64,000 nt of DNA from Nostoc sp. TCL26-01 (GCF_013393945.1 NZ_CP040297.1:1380804-1444803); one strand, 5' to 3'. Counted from the first letter of the stretch, positions 1 through 9,165 are shown. A program made the numbers and translations. Notes: generated by a model from the letters alone, not told the origin.

Positions 1-350
1 AATTCCACAAAAAAATACAATTCCGCTTAAACTAGCAATAAATTCTCTAATATGAAACCGATAAATATATTCACCCACACAGACATTTTTCACCCTAAAA
101 TTCTCCTCTATTCTCCAAGATTTAAGTAGGGTGTGTTATGGCTTTAGCCTAACGCACCTTTATACAAGATGGTGCGTTAGTAACTCAGCAGATTAGGAAA
201 TGCTATAGATGTAGATGTAGGTTGGGTTAAGCGCAGCGCAACCCAACATGGATATGAAAAACCTAGTATGGATTTTGATGTTGGGTTTCCCAAAGCCTCA
301 ACCCAACCTACAATTTTTTGCATCATTTTAGTCGTGTCGCTCCACTACAT
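1..350. repeat. Intergenic repeats downstream of the haemagglutinin gene
   Basis: No gene is seen here. Positions 126-180 carry a GTAGGGTGTGTTA...TAACGCACC palindromic repeat, which recurs near 5905, 6822, 13424 and 16471. Positions 216-312 form a 97-bp unit with 13-base inverted ends (TGTAGGTTGGGTT at 216-228, its complement at 300-312) and an internal GGGTTAAGCGCAGCGCAACCC hairpin half. Both look like short non-autonomous dispersed repeats. No coding capacity is visible. Confidence 0.6.
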
Positions 351-3062
351 TTAATAAGCACATTCTCGACCTAAAACTCTCTTACCATTTGTCAGTCGAT
401 ACACTCCTTGTGGTTCGATAATTGCATCGCCAATTTTCCATCGGGGACGCTTAACACTACTTGTAGACGAACTATTTGCACTGGATACAGACTGGAAATT
501 TCCAGTAGAATATGTAGACAATGGTGCATCACTAGGACGTTCAGGTAAGCCACCGGAACCTGTGATGAAAAAAGTACCGCCTGGTTGATTATTACTTCTA
601 GCAATGCAACTATTAGCAAGTAAGGCGTTAGGATCGGTCAGGTTTTGTGGTAGTTCTGTCAAACTATTTTGGAGAAAACTTATATCAGGTATACCGGTGA
701 TGGTTCCAGAAATTGCCCCGCTAGCATTGACTTCAACTTGTTGATTACCTTCAAGAGTATTGATAGTAGCAATGTCAGATTTGATAGTATTAGGACTATA
801 CAAGGGAGAACTGAAGAATGCACGAGTATTGAATCTAATGTCACCACCTTTACCATCACGCGCAAATGAGAGAATATCGCTATCATCAAGGGCAATAATT
901 GAGTTAGCGGTGAGGATAATATTACCGCCGCCACCTTCACCGCTAAATACATTCGTGCGAATATCGCTATTACCAAAAAGGCGGATATTTTCGGCAGTGA
1001 TATTGATAGTTCCACCAGAAGATACTACAGAGGAAGTAGAAATCTTACTATTATTTGCATTCAAATTTCTGGCAACATTCAAATCAATATTACCAGCCTT
1101 TCCTGTTCCTTCACTTAGGGCAACAATTTGAGCATTATCAGTTAAGTCAACTGTACCAGCTTTGATGATTAAGTTGCCTCCATCACCTGAACTTGTAGTT
1201 TGAGTTGAGATGACAGAATTATCGGTAGCAATTAGTTCTCCTGTTTCTAAAGTGAGAGTTCCCGCTTTTCCTGCACCTTGAGTTTCAGTAGATATGACAT
1301 TAGGGATTTGTCCAAATGGTGATCTACCACTCATGACTACTGATTTAGTAGCATGAATATTTATGTTTCCAGAGTTTAATTGACCAAGATTAGTTGGAGC
1401 GCCTGCTGCAATAATCTGATCAAATATGTCTGGTAAGTTAGTGATGAATAATTCTTGAATAACTGGATCATCAATGGGATTATTCTGTAAAACGTTTAAA
1501 AATCCAATGCTGAATGGATCAACACTGTTATTAATTATTTGACTACCATCGCGGATATTTAAAGTACCAGTTTCAATATTAATATTACCCCCCGACGCAA
1601 CACTAAAAGAACTAGCAAATACCCTGCTATTTGATAAATTGATAGAATCTGCAATTTTGAGCGTTATATTACCTGGATTTCCTTCTCCTAAAAAGCTGGT
1701 ACTTGCTATAGCAGATACATCTGCAACATTTAACGTTTTAGCCTCAATTAGCAAATTTCCTCCAGAACCTTGAGCAGTTGAATCACCTAAACCCAAAGCG
1801 AAGGTATTGATGATACTAGTATTTAAGTTGACAGAATCATTAGCGCGTATTGATACATTGCCTGCATTACCTTGAGCGCCTAAAGTTACAGAACTAATAA
1901 AACCCAAATTCATATTCAAGTTTTCTGTATTAATAAAAATATCCCCGCTATTTCCAGCCCCGTCTGTACGTGTAACAATGCCAGGAATACCAGACATACC
2001 AGACATATTCAAATTTTGCGTATCAATGATAATATCTCCACCTTTTCCCCCAGTTGTTGTAAGTGTTTGAATTCCAGACTCATCAGAAATATCTAATTGT
2101 GATGCTTGTATTTTTATGTCTCTACCGTTTTGATCTCTGACGGTTGCTGAATAAATTATGGATGCTTCTGTAATTTTGATGCTATTACCTACTAACTGTA
2201 TTTCACCACCACTAAATCCAGTTGTATTAATCAATGCTTGCTTGTTTAAATAAATATCTGCTTTGTTAACATCAGTTGGGAATATTAAATCGAGATTATC
2301 ACCATCTATATTTAATCCAACACTACCCTTGTCTGCGAGTCCTCCTAATTCAACTTTTCCCCCAAAAGCTGTTAAAAATCCTCCATCTAAAATGACATCA
2401 CCACCTAAGAATAATAAGCTCTTACCGTAGCTTGTGGTCAGTCCTGTTGCTTTTGTTGGATAAAGATTTGCTCCTCTTGATTGGTTAATAATTGGTGCAG
2501 GTTGGATTTGATTAAACAAAAAAGCTGAAGGATTAACTGTCAAAAGTTGAGGAACTTGGGGAGTTGCAGCACTAAATAATCCTTGATTATTAAATTGCAT
2601 TGCATCCGCAGTTGTAGCGACGAATGAACCACGAAGATTCAAGCTACTATTTTGACCAAAAATAATGCCATTGGGATTAATTAAGAATAAATTGGCATTG
2701 GAACGAGTAAAGTCACTTTGCAGAGTACCCAAAACACCAAAAATTTCCGAACGATTTGTTCCTGTCACTCTTGCCAAAATATTTTGAATGTCAGCGCTGG
2801 GACTAATAAAATAAGCGCTTCGTCCTTCACTAACATTAAACTCTCGAAAGCTGTGGAATAGGTTATGACCTCGAATGGCTCCTCCTAGAATTAATTCTAT
2901 AGGCCTGCCAAAGAGATTTTCTAGCACTAGCGAACTTTCGGAGTTTAGGGTGTCATCGGGGACAATATTGCTACTTTGGGCTAAAACTACTTTTCCATTG
3001 GCAATGTAAACTAGCCAACTTATTACACATAGTTGGGTGAGAGTTTTAATAATTTTTTGCAT
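351..3062 (-). CDS. Filamentous haemagglutinin N-terminal domain surface protein (TpsA-like)
   Basis: Predicted exported beta-helical adhesin or exoprotein of two-partner secretion type. A hydrophobic signal segment ending in VVLAQ is followed by a haemagglutination-activity (TPS) domain in roughly residues 30-180, with the motif NANLFLINPNGIIFGQNSSL. The rest is Asn/Ser/Gly-rich with many repeated strands of the type GGNxxIxA, as in right-handed beta-helices. A Cys pair sits near the C-terminus (NSCIAR, GRECAY). I prefer the ATG at 3062; an in-frame GTG at 3095 lies inside a perfect hairpin and would add 11 residues before the signal. No TpsB (Omp85-type) partner gene is in the window. It is divergent from the CHAT gene at 3195, an arrangement seen repeatedly in cyanobacteria. 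The ligand or target is unknown. Confidence 0.85.
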   Translation of the reverse strand: MQKIIKTLTQLCVISWLVYIANGKVVLAQSSNIVPDDTLNSESSLVLENLFGRPIELILGGAIRGHNLFHSFREFNVSEGRSAYFISPSADIQNILARVTGTNRSEIFGVLGTLQSDFTRSNANLFLINPNGIIFGQNSSLNLRGSFVATTADAMQFNNQGLFSAATPQVPQLLTVNPSAFLFNQIQPAPIINQSRGANLYPTKATGLTTSYGKSLLFLGGDVILDGGFLTAFGGKVELGGLADKGSVGLNIDGDNLDLIFPTDVNKADIYLNKQALINTTGFSGGEIQLVGNSIKITEASIIYSATVRDQNGRDIKIQASQLDISDESGIQTLTTTGGKGGDIIIDTQNLNMSGMSGIPGIVTRTDGAGNSGDIFINTENLNMNLGFISSVTLGAQGNAGNVSIRANDSVNLNTSIINTFALGLGDSTAQGSGGNLLIEAKTLNVADVSAIASTSFLGEGNPGNITLKIADSINLSNSRVFASSFSVASGGNINIETGTLNIRDGSQIINNSVDPFSIGFLNVLQNNPIDDPVIQELFITNLPDIFDQIIAAGAPTNLGQLNSGNINIHATKSVVMSGRSPFGQIPNVISTETQGAGKAGTLTLETGELIATDNSVISTQTTSSGDGGNLIIKAGTVDLTDNAQIVALSEGTGKAGNIDLNVARNLNANNSKISTSSVVSSGGTINITAENIRLFGNSDIRTNVFSGEGGGGNIILTANSIIALDDSDILSFARDGKGGDIRFNTRAFFSSPLYSPNTIKSDIATINTLEGNQQVEVNASGAISGTITGIPDISFLQNSLTELPQNLTDPNALLANSCIARSNNQPGGTFFITGSGGLPERPSDAPLSTYSTGNFQSVSSANSSSTSSVKRPRWKIGDAIIEPQGVYRLTNGKRVLGRECAY

Positions 3063-3087
3063 GACTATATGATGGCGCGAAAGTATT

Positions 3088-3120
3088 AGATCCACGACTT
3101 TTCAGAGAAGTCGTGGATCT
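3088..3120. repeat. Perfect 13-bp stem hairpin in divergent intergenic region
   Basis: AGATCCACGACTT at 3088-3100 and its exact complement at 3108-3120 enclose a 7-base loop. It lies between two divergent genes, so it is not a normal terminator. It belongs to a hairpin family also seen at 10296-10327 and 34207-34241, with different stem bases but a similar AAGTCG 3' arm. Confidence 0.75.
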
Positions 3121-3194
3121 GAATATTCGTAAATATACTTGATTATGGCTAAAATACAAAACTAAGTTTATAAAATCTTTACCGTAAATATACT

Positions 3195-5891
3195 ATGTTT
3201 AAACTTAAGCATCTGATAAAAATTTTCCTTATGCAAAGTAAAAACATTAAATTAAAAGTGCGTCGCTGGCTGGGATTTATATTTCTGTGCAGTTTGATGT
3301 TTTGCTTGTGGCTGGGTACATTGGAACTTAGAGTCAGCGCCCAATCTCCTGATACAAATCAACTTGTTAATAGAGGGTTGGAACTTTACCAAAGTGGAGA
3401 TATAAAAGCAGCGATTGCAAGTTGGGAAAAAGCTTTAAATATCTATCAACAAAATCAAGATACGGCTGCATCTTTGATTGTGCGCGAAAATTTGGCGCGG
3501 GTTTATCGAGAAGTTGGGCAAAGCACACAAGCGATCGCACAGTGGCAGCAGGTTATCACTTACTATCGTCAAGAGGGGAATTTGCAGCAAGTGGGGCGAT
3601 CGCTCACTGAACTTGCTCAGGTGTATAGTAGTTTAGGACAACCCACAAAAGCGATCGCTCTTTTATGTAATCCTGATAAAAACAATCATTGCAGTAGTGA
3701 CAGCGCTGTACAAATTGCTCAGACTCACAAAGATTTACTTGGCGAAGCCGCAGCTTGGGGAAGTTTGGGTGATGCAAATAGATTGACAGGCAATTATCAA
3801 TTAGCAATTACACATCTGCAAAAAAGTCTAGCCATTGCTAATAAACTTAATATACCTGCCTTGCGTGGTTCAGTTTTCTATAGTTTAGGTAATGCTCACA
3901 TTAGCCAAGCTTTAGTTAAATATCGACAAGCAGATTCAGCAACACAACGGGGAGACGAACCGCAAAAACTTCTGGATGAAGGGAAACAAGCGGATACCAA
4001 GGCTTTAGAATATCTGCAAGCAAGTTTAAAGCTAGCCAGCAGTCAAAACGATGTTGTGGGAGAGATGCGATCGCATTTACGAATCATCCCCCTATATTAC
4101 CGTAATCAGGAGACAACTAAGGCTACCAACAGCTTACAACAAGCAATTAGCTTATTAGAACGTTTACCACAAAATCGTGGAAGTGTGTATGCAGCTATCA
4201 ACTTAGTGCATTTACTCCAACCTATCACCACTGAAACCACATCGAGACTTAGCTGTCTTGAACCTGAAACATCAGTAAAAGCAACAGTTTTACTGAATCA
4301 AGCCGCCACCATAGCTGAAAAAATCAGTGATTTTCGGGCAGAATCCTTTGCTTTAGGGGAATTAGGACATATATATGAATGTCGTCAAGAATATGCAAAA
4401 GCTCTGGAAATTACCAATAAAGCCAGATTAGCTGCTGAACAAGGCTTAAAAGCACAGGATAGTTTGTATTTGTGGGAATGGCAAACTGGACGCATTTTTA
4501 AAGCTCAGGGAAAAATAGATGCAGCGATTTCTGCTTATGAACGAGCAACTAATACTTTAGATACGATTCGTCGTGATATCTTAACAGCAAATCGAGATAT
4601 TCAATTTGATTTCCGAGATACAATTGAGCCGATTTATCGTGATTTAGTAGCATTGAGATTGAGTTTAGCAGAACCAAGAGAAACTGCCAATAAATCCCTA
4701 GTTTCTCAAGATAGCAAGAATAATCTAAGTTCTATTCTCACCACAATGGATTCCCTAAAACTTGCAGAATTACAGAATTATTTTGGTGATGATTGTATTA
4801 TTGCGCCCTTTGCCCAAACCAGCATACAAGCAAAAGGTGATCCAAAAACAGCTTTTTTAAATACTATTATCTTAGAAGATAAAATTGCAGTCATTTTAAC
4901 TCTTCCAGGTGGTGAAAATAAATCAAGCTCAATTGCTATCAACCGCCAAGATTTTATCAACACAATTAACGACTTTCGCAGAAGCTTAGAAACTTACTAC
5001 AATGACATTGGCGGATATGACACCAGACTAGCCAAACAAATGTATGATTGGCTGATTCAGCCTTTCACTACAGAACTCCAGAAATTTAACATCAAAACTT
5101 TGGTATTTATCCAAGATGGCATATTGCGAAGTGTACCGATGGCTGCACTTTATGATGGAGAACAATTTCTGATTCAAAAGTATGCTGTTGCCACAATTCC
5201 CAGTTTAAATCTGATTGATAGCAATCTTGCAAATCGCCGAAACTTGCGGATGTTGGCATTGGGTTTAACTGTCAATGCCACTATTAATCGTAAGATATAT
5301 CAACCACTTTCTGAGGTGCAGACAGAAATAGATGGCGTGCTGGCGACGATTCCAGGGAAGAAACTACTTGATGATAATTTTACCAGCGATCGCCTAAATA
5401 AAGAACTAGAGCAACAAGCCTACCCAATTATCCACATCGCCACACATGGCGAATTTGGGACTGAACCAGAAGATACGTTTATTATTACAGGTAAAAAAGA
5501 CACAACCACAGGCAATAATCAAACACTTTCTTTCAACCAATTAGAACAGCAAATTCGGAAAATTACTCACAGCAATCAGTCATTAGAATTGTTAACTTTA
5601 ACTGCTTGTCAAACAGCCGTAGGGGATGAGCGTTCTGCATTAGGATTAGCAGGTGTTGCAGTCCAAGCAGGAGCAAAAAGCACCTTAGCCTCCCTGTGGG
5701 CAATTCAAGATAATTCCACAGCACAAATTGCTATTAGTTTCTACAACAAATTGTTAAATAATCCTACCATGAGTAAAGCGGAAGCTTTACAATCTGCTCA
5801 AATAGAAATGATTACCGGAAAAACAACAACAGGACAACTTGCTCACCCTGCTTATTGGTCGCCTTTAATTTTAATTGGTAATTGGCTGTAA
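3195..5891 (+). CDS. Exported TPR-CHAT domain (caspase-like peptidase) protein
   Basis: An N-terminal basic stretch and hydrophobic segment (about residues 23-47, ending RVSAQ) predict export or membrane anchoring. Residues about 55-460 contain TPR-like repeats (GLELYQSGDIKAAIASWEKA and similar). The C-terminal third is a CHAT domain, a clan CD caspase-like peptidase. The expected catalytic dyad is visible: His751 in HIATHGEFG and Cys805 in LTACQTAVGD, followed by the conserved GLAGVAVQAGAKSTLASLW block. It therefore looks active. A start at Met13 (3231) is possible. The adjacent divergent haemagglutinin, and DUF928 further on, form a recurrent cyanobacterial neighbourhood. Processing of an exported partner by this protease is my inference, not shown. 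Confidence 0.88.
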   Translation: MFKLKHLIKIFLMQSKNIKLKVRRWLGFIFLCSLMFCLWLGTLELRVSAQSPDTNQLVNRGLELYQSGDIKAAIASWEKALNIYQQNQDTAASLIVRENLARVYREVGQSTQAIAQWQQVITYYRQEGNLQQVGRSLTELAQVYSSLGQPTKAIALLCNPDKNNHCSSDSAVQIAQTHKDLLGEAAAWGSLGDANRLTGNYQLAITHLQKSLAIANKLNIPALRGSVFYSLGNAHISQALVKYRQADSATQRGDEPQKLLDEGKQADTKALEYLQASLKLASSQNDVVGEMRSHLRIIPLYYRNQETTKATNSLQQAISLLERLPQNRGSVYAAINLVHLLQPITTETTSRLSCLEPETSVKATVLLNQAATIAEKISDFRAESFALGELGHIYECRQEYAKALEITNKARLAAEQGLKAQDSLYLWEWQTGRIFKAQGKIDAAISAYERATNTLDTIRRDILTANRDIQFDFRDTIEPIYRDLVALRLSLAEPRETANKSLVSQDSKNNLSSILTTMDSLKLAELQNYFGDDCIIAPFAQTSIQAKGDPKTAFLNTIILEDKIAVILTLPGGENKSSSIAINRQDFINTINDFRRSLETYYNDIGGYDTRLAKQMYDWLIQPFTTELQKFNIKTLVFIQDGILRSVPMAALYDGEQFLIQKYAVATIPSLNLIDSNLANRRNLRMLALGLTVNATINRKIYQPLSEVQTEIDGVLATIPGKKLLDDNFTSDRLNKELEQQAYPIIHIATHGEFGTEPEDTFIITGKKDTTTGNNQTLSFNQLEQQIRKITHSNQSLELLTLTACQTAVGDERSALGLAGVAVQAGAKSTLASLWAIQDNSTAQIAISFYNKLLNNPTMSKAEALQSAQIEMITGKTTTGQLAHPAYWSPLILIGNWL

Positions 5892-5904
5892 AGAAACTAT
5901 TTAG

Positions 5905-6074
5905 AATGTAGGGTGTGTTAGGCGCACATTTGGGAATAATTTGCCTCGAAAAAGATACTTTGAGCGCCTAACGCACCACCGGATAACATGGTGCGTTGCG
6001 CTACGCTACAACACAACGGCAATAAAGTGGGAGGAACATCCATACCACTTTTTGCTTTCTCTACTTAAGATTTA
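5905..6074. repeat. 170-bp dispersed repeat, copy A (no insert)
   Basis: Starts AATGTAGGGTGTGTTAGG and ends CTACTTAAGATTTA. It contains an inverted pair, GTTAGGCGC and GCGCCTAAC. Almost the whole unit recurs at 6822-7149, where it is interrupted by a 155-bp insertion. This copy therefore serves as the empty site for that insertion. Confidence 0.85.
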
Positions 6075-6099
6075 CTGTCATAAGCTTTGAATTTTTTAG
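6075..6099. repeat. 25-bp direct repeat, left copy
   Basis: Begins CTGTCATAAGCTTTG and is identical over 25 bases to 6715-6739. The left copy touches the stop codon of the ParE-like toxin; the right copy covers the start codon of its antitoxin. The toxin-antitoxin pair is thus exactly bracketed. Confidence 0.9.
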
Positions 6100-6386
6100 C
6101 GAGGTCGATTCTCTCGTCCGTGATAAATGTGTAATATCACAACATCATCTTCCAGAATAACGTAGTGAATAATAAAGCCGTATTTACCAAAAGAAACTAA
6201 AAGTTTTCGCAATCCTCCTATCTCGTCTACAATTGCGCCTCGATGAGGATTTTGTTGTAGACTCTCACCTGAAGAGACAATTGCTTGTACTGCGCGTCTT
6301 GCTGCATCATCATTATTAACTTTGATAAAATTGTGATGACGATTTAAGTCATCAATTGCAGCTTCTGTCCAAACTATCTGGTACAT
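6096..6386 (-). CDS. RelE/ParE family toxin
   Basis: A 96-residue protein with the ParE/RelE fold pattern: an N-terminal YQIVWTEAAIDDLNRHHNFI strand-helix, a central QNPHRGAIVDEIGGLRKLLV segment with the conserved Arg-Lys, then GFIIHYVILEDDVVILHIYHGREN at the C-terminus. Toxins of this family act on gyrase (ParE) or on ribosome-bound mRNA (RelE); sequence alone does not separate these here. The start overlaps the upstream antitoxin gene by 13 bases, as usual for translationally coupled toxin-antitoxin operons. It is the distal gene of the pair. Confidence 0.85.
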   Translation of the reverse strand: MYQIVWTEAAIDDLNRHHNFIKVNNDDAARRAVQAIVSSGESLQQNPHRGAIVDEIGGLRKLLVSFGKYGFIIHYVILEDDVVILHIYHGRENRPR

Positions 6387-6721
6387 GGACGCTCTTGATT
6401 AGTTCCTAAATTATCTGCCCATTCACGCACACGTTCATGGGGTATTCCTGAACCTGTGCGAAGATAAGCTTCCAGAGCAGATTGACTCTGCTGAACCATT
6501 TGCGCTTCAGTCAGAGGTTGAAAATTTAATCCTGCATCTATCTCACCATACTCCAATGATTCTGTTGTCGTTTGAATAGATTGATTTGTCAGTAACCATT
6601 CAAAATCTTCTAAGGAAGCAGATGTATCAATAAGCCACGTTAAGACAAGACATTTTACCTGTTCTGGAGGTAATATTTCCAGATGTTCTAAAATTTGCTG
6701 CTTAATATTACTTTCTGTCAT
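6374..6721 (-). CDS. Antitoxin partner of the ParE-like toxin
   Basis: A 115-residue acidic protein directly upstream of the ParE/RelE toxin and overlapping it. The N-terminal part (ILEHLEILPPEQVKCLVLTWL) resembles the small antitoxin-like proteins common in Nostocales, with helical segments around a conserved LPPEQ. The C-terminal part (LRTGSGIPHERVREWADNLG) resembles the short tail found in RelB/ParD-like antitoxins before toxin genes. The antitoxin role rests mostly on position. The start codon lies inside a 25-bp direct repeat, so its upstream region may have been rearranged. Confidence 0.72.
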   Translation of the reverse strand: MTESNIKQQILEHLEILPPEQVKCLVLTWLIDTSASLEDFEWLLTNQSIQTTTESLEYGEIDAGLNFQPLTEAQMVQQSQSALEAYLRTGSGIPHERVREWADNLGTNQERPCTR

Positions 6722-6739
6722 AAGCTTTGAATTTTTTAG
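6715..6739. repeat. 25-bp direct repeat, right copy
   Basis: Identical to 6075-6099. It spans the ATG of the antitoxin gene (6721-6719 on the minus strand). Recombination between the two copies would delete the toxin-antitoxin pair cleanly. Confidence 0.9.
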
Positions 6740-6821
6740 TAGCTCTGCTATAAATATAGCAATTATAAATCATCAGCCCTTCGAGCAGGTTGCACCAACT
6801 TGATCAACAAGATATCTAATT

Positions 6822-7149
6822 AATGTAGGGTTTGTTAGGGGCGCACATTTGAGAATGAATTGCCTCGAAAAAGATACTTTGAGCGCCTAACGCACCACCG
6901 GATAACACGGTGCATTGCACTACGCCATAATACAACGGCAATAAGAGGGTGTTTGAAAAGTTTCAGTAGGTATAAAAATGTCATTCTGACTGGAGCGGAG
7001 CGTCAGGAAGAATCTAGGTTTTGTGGCACATACCGAGATGTTTCATTCCGCTACGCTGCATTCAACATGACAAAGAAACAGACTTTTCAAACGTCCTCTA
7101 AAGTGGGAGGAACATCCACACCACTTTTTGCTTCCCCTACTTAAGATTT
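6822..7149. repeat. 170-bp dispersed repeat, copy B, interrupted by a MITE-like insert
   Basis: Matches 5905-6074 from AATGTAGGG through GGCAATAA, then resumes after a 155-bp insert with AAGTGGGAGGAACATCCA up to CTTAAGATTTA. The last bases overlap the 3' end of the DUF928 gene. Apart from the insert there is nothing gene-like between 6722 and 7136. Confidence 0.85.
6944..7098. mobile_element. MITE-like element, copy 1 (155 bp, TA target)
   Basis: Terminal inverted repeats AGAGGGTGTTTGAAAAGT (left) and the complement of GAGGACGTTTGAAAAGT (right), flanked by TA at 6942-6943 and 7099-7100. Copy A of the host repeat (5905-6074) has an uninterrupted CAATAAAGTGGG at this point. A second copy in inverted orientation lies at 30486-30641. 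No ORF for a transposase is present. TA duplication and short inverted ends fit elements moved in trans by IS630/Tc1-type transposases; that source is inferred. Confidence 0.85.
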
Positions 7150-7919
7150 AATTGTTCAGTCGCTATAATTTCTTGCAGTCGCAAAACTTGTTGTTGCAAA
7201 CTTTTCTTACGCGCAGGTTCGGAAATTTTGCTAATCTCGTCTAGTTCTAAATTTTTGAGTTCTACTAATAGCTGGAAAATTGATGCTTTATTAACAGAAT
7301 TATTTAGTATTTCCGCCATTGCATCATACCATAATCCTTTTTCAGCATATAAATCTGAACGTTGCAAAAACTCCTTTGTCCGAGCAAGTGCATTCTTCAA
7401 ACTAGGTGCTATTGTCACCACTTCAATTTCAGCTCTAGCAATTAAATTTTTGGAAGGATGGTTAAGGTTACATAATAAAGCAACTTGCCATAAATACTTT
7501 TCTCCCACTGATAAACTAGTTTTAGTATTAGCAAGTGAATATGTCATAATTCCCGGCGAACTTTGCATCAGGATTGTGTCAATCTTCTCGAACTTACCAT
7601 TCACATACTTATAAATAGTAAATTCAATTTTTCGACTTTGAGAATCTGGGACAAACCAAACAAATGTCGGTTGTAAAGACACCGTTTGTCCAATATAAGT
7701 AAGCGGTGCAAGGGCTGTTAGGCTTGTCTTTGCATCTCCTTGACATCCATTACCTCTGCTCCCATTGGAACCAGTAGGAGTTGTGGGATTAGAGGGATTT
7801 TTCGGGGGTGTGTATTTAGCTATAGCTGTAGTTGTGAGGATTAAATATAGTATGAGAGTGCAACTAAACAGCAGTTTGCTAGTTAAATATTGTCTTAGTG
7901 TAAAGAAATTCTGACTCAT
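7137..7919 (-). CDS. DUF928 family exported protein
   Basis: A 260-residue protein with an N-terminal hydrophobic signal segment (about residues 14-34) and a Pro/Gly/Ser-rich linker. The DUF928 core follows: TSLTALAPLTYIGQTVSLQPTF, an Ig-like strand region (FVWFVPDSQSRKIEFTIY) and EKYLWQVALLC. The C-terminal half is helical (RTKEFLQRSDLYAEKGLWYDAM). DUF928 has no known biochemical function. The family is largely cyanobacterial and is often found near CHAT, haemagglutinin and CHASE2 genes, as here. The 3' end lies in a repeat shared with 5905-6074. A periplasmic or cell-surface location is likely. Confidence 0.85.
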   Translation of the reverse strand: MSQNFFTLRQYLTSKLLFSCTLILYLILTTTAIAKYTPPKNPSNPTTPTGSNGSRGNGCQGDAKTSLTALAPLTYIGQTVSLQPTFVWFVPDSQSRKIEFTIYKYVNGKFEKIDTILMQSSPGIMTYSLANTKTSLSVGEKYLWQVALLCNLNHPSKNLIARAEIEVVTIAPSLKNALARTKEFLQRSDLYAEKGLWYDAMAEILNNSVNKASIFQLLVELKNLELDEISKISEPARKKSLQQQVLRLQEIIATEQLNLK

Positions 7920-8117
7920 AGCTAATGCTTGGCGAAAAAATGCTGAAAGATGCCAACATTTTGGCAGAAAGGTGCAAAATACTTAATTCACATAAATTCT
8001 AATATACATCTGTCATTGGAAATAAATTTTCTTGAGTGCTATGGCAAGCAAGATCCCCGATTTCTTAAAAAATGCGGGTAGTTTAACTTTTCAATTTTTC
8101 GCCTAGAGGATAAACAG

Positions 8118-9149
8118 ATGAATCAAAATAATTTATATCAAAACAAATATCTCAAATTGGGCTTATATGTGCCAGCGATCGCTTCCTATTTAATCATAAA
8201 TTCAGGATTGTTTGCGGTACAATCAGCTAATGCCCAAGAAACACAGATTTTCCAAATAGCTCAACAGAATAATTCCGCATCAGCAACTAGAGAAAAACCG
8301 AGAGTTGCCGTTCTCGATTTTGATTTTAGCAGTGTTAGCAATCCTAGCTTATTATCAGTTTTTTCAGGAGGAAGTAAGGGTGTCAGCGATATTCTAGTCA
8401 ATAAGTTAGTCAAAAACGGTAATTTTGTTGTCATTGAACGCAGTCAAATAGATGCTATTCTAAGAGAACAAAATTTAGGTAACTCTGGAAGAGTCGATGC
8501 TAGTACAGCAGCCCAAATTGGCAGAATTTTAGGTGTAGAAGCAGTAATCATTGGCTCAGTTACACAGTTTGACATTCAGCAACGACAATCTGGAGGCGGC
8601 TTATTTGGATTCGGTGCAGCAACCACTGATACCGATGCTTTCGTCAAATTAAATATTCGAGTAGTGAATACAAATACAGCCGAAATATTATTTGTAGCTG
8701 AAGGTAATGGTAATGATAGTCAGTCAGATACTCAAGTCAGCGTATTTGGTATTGGTGGCGGTTCTGCTACTAGTAATGAAGGCAAATTAATCACTAAAGC
8801 AACTGAAAAAGCCATCGATCAAGTAGTTGCTGAATTGAATACCAAATCAGCCAATTTAGCAGCCTTACCAAAACCTTTACCTAGTGTTAATGCAGCTATA
8901 GCTGATATCACTGGCAATACTGTAATTTTAAACAAAGGCAAATCTGATGGCTATCGAGTTGGGATGAAGCTATCAATAGAAAGAGTGACGAAACAAGTAA
9001 AAGACCCCACAAATGGTAGAGTAATTCGCAGTATTACCCAGTCAATAGGCATGATTGAACTAGTTGATGTGGATGCTACATCTAGCGTGGGCAAAATTAC
9101 TACCGGGGGAAAATTCAAAGTTGGGGATATGGCTAAACCTGCTCAATAA
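8118..9149 (+). CDS. CsgG-like curli assembly/transport family protein
   Basis: 343 residues with an N-terminal hydrophobic signal segment ending near QSANAQ. A CsgG-like domain follows: PRVAVLDFDF, a conserved VNKLVKNGNFVVIERSQIDAIL block, and the DASTAAQIGRILGVEAVIIGSVTQF motif, then LNIRVVNTNTAEILFVAEG. The C-terminal part (from about 250) is an extra domain with TGNTVILNKGKSDGYRVGMKL, similar to that found in other bacterial CsgG-family outer-membrane proteins. No CsgA/B/E/F homologue is nearby and no lipobox Cys is evident, so true curli secretion is doubtful. A likely ribosome binding site (AGAGGA) lies 7-8 bases before the ATG. Confidence 0.85.
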   Translation: MNQNNLYQNKYLKLGLYVPAIASYLIINSGLFAVQSANAQETQIFQIAQQNNSASATREKPRVAVLDFDFSSVSNPSLLSVFSGGSKGVSDILVNKLVKNGNFVVIERSQIDAILREQNLGNSGRVDASTAAQIGRILGVEAVIIGSVTQFDIQQRQSGGGLFGFGAATTDTDAFVKLNIRVVNTNTAEILFVAEGNGNDSQSDTQVSVFGIGGGSATSNEGKLITKATEKAIDQVVAELNTKSANLAALPKPLPSVNAAIADITGNTVILNKGKSDGYRVGMKLSIERVTKQVKDPTNGRVIRSITQSIGMIELVDVDATSSVGKITTGGKFKVGDMAKPAQ

Positions 9150-9165
9150 TATATTAATAAAATTA

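Noticed and set aside
6860..7144. 94-codon frame across the MITE insert
   Set aside because: It runs through the 170-bp repeat and the MITE and is explained by their junction; it is not a gene.
8041..8090. Possible terminator GATCCCCGATTTCTTAAAAAATGCGGG before the CsgG-like gene
   Set aside because: The pairing is imperfect and it lies upstream of a gene start with no gene ending into it; it may be a decayed member of the hairpin family.
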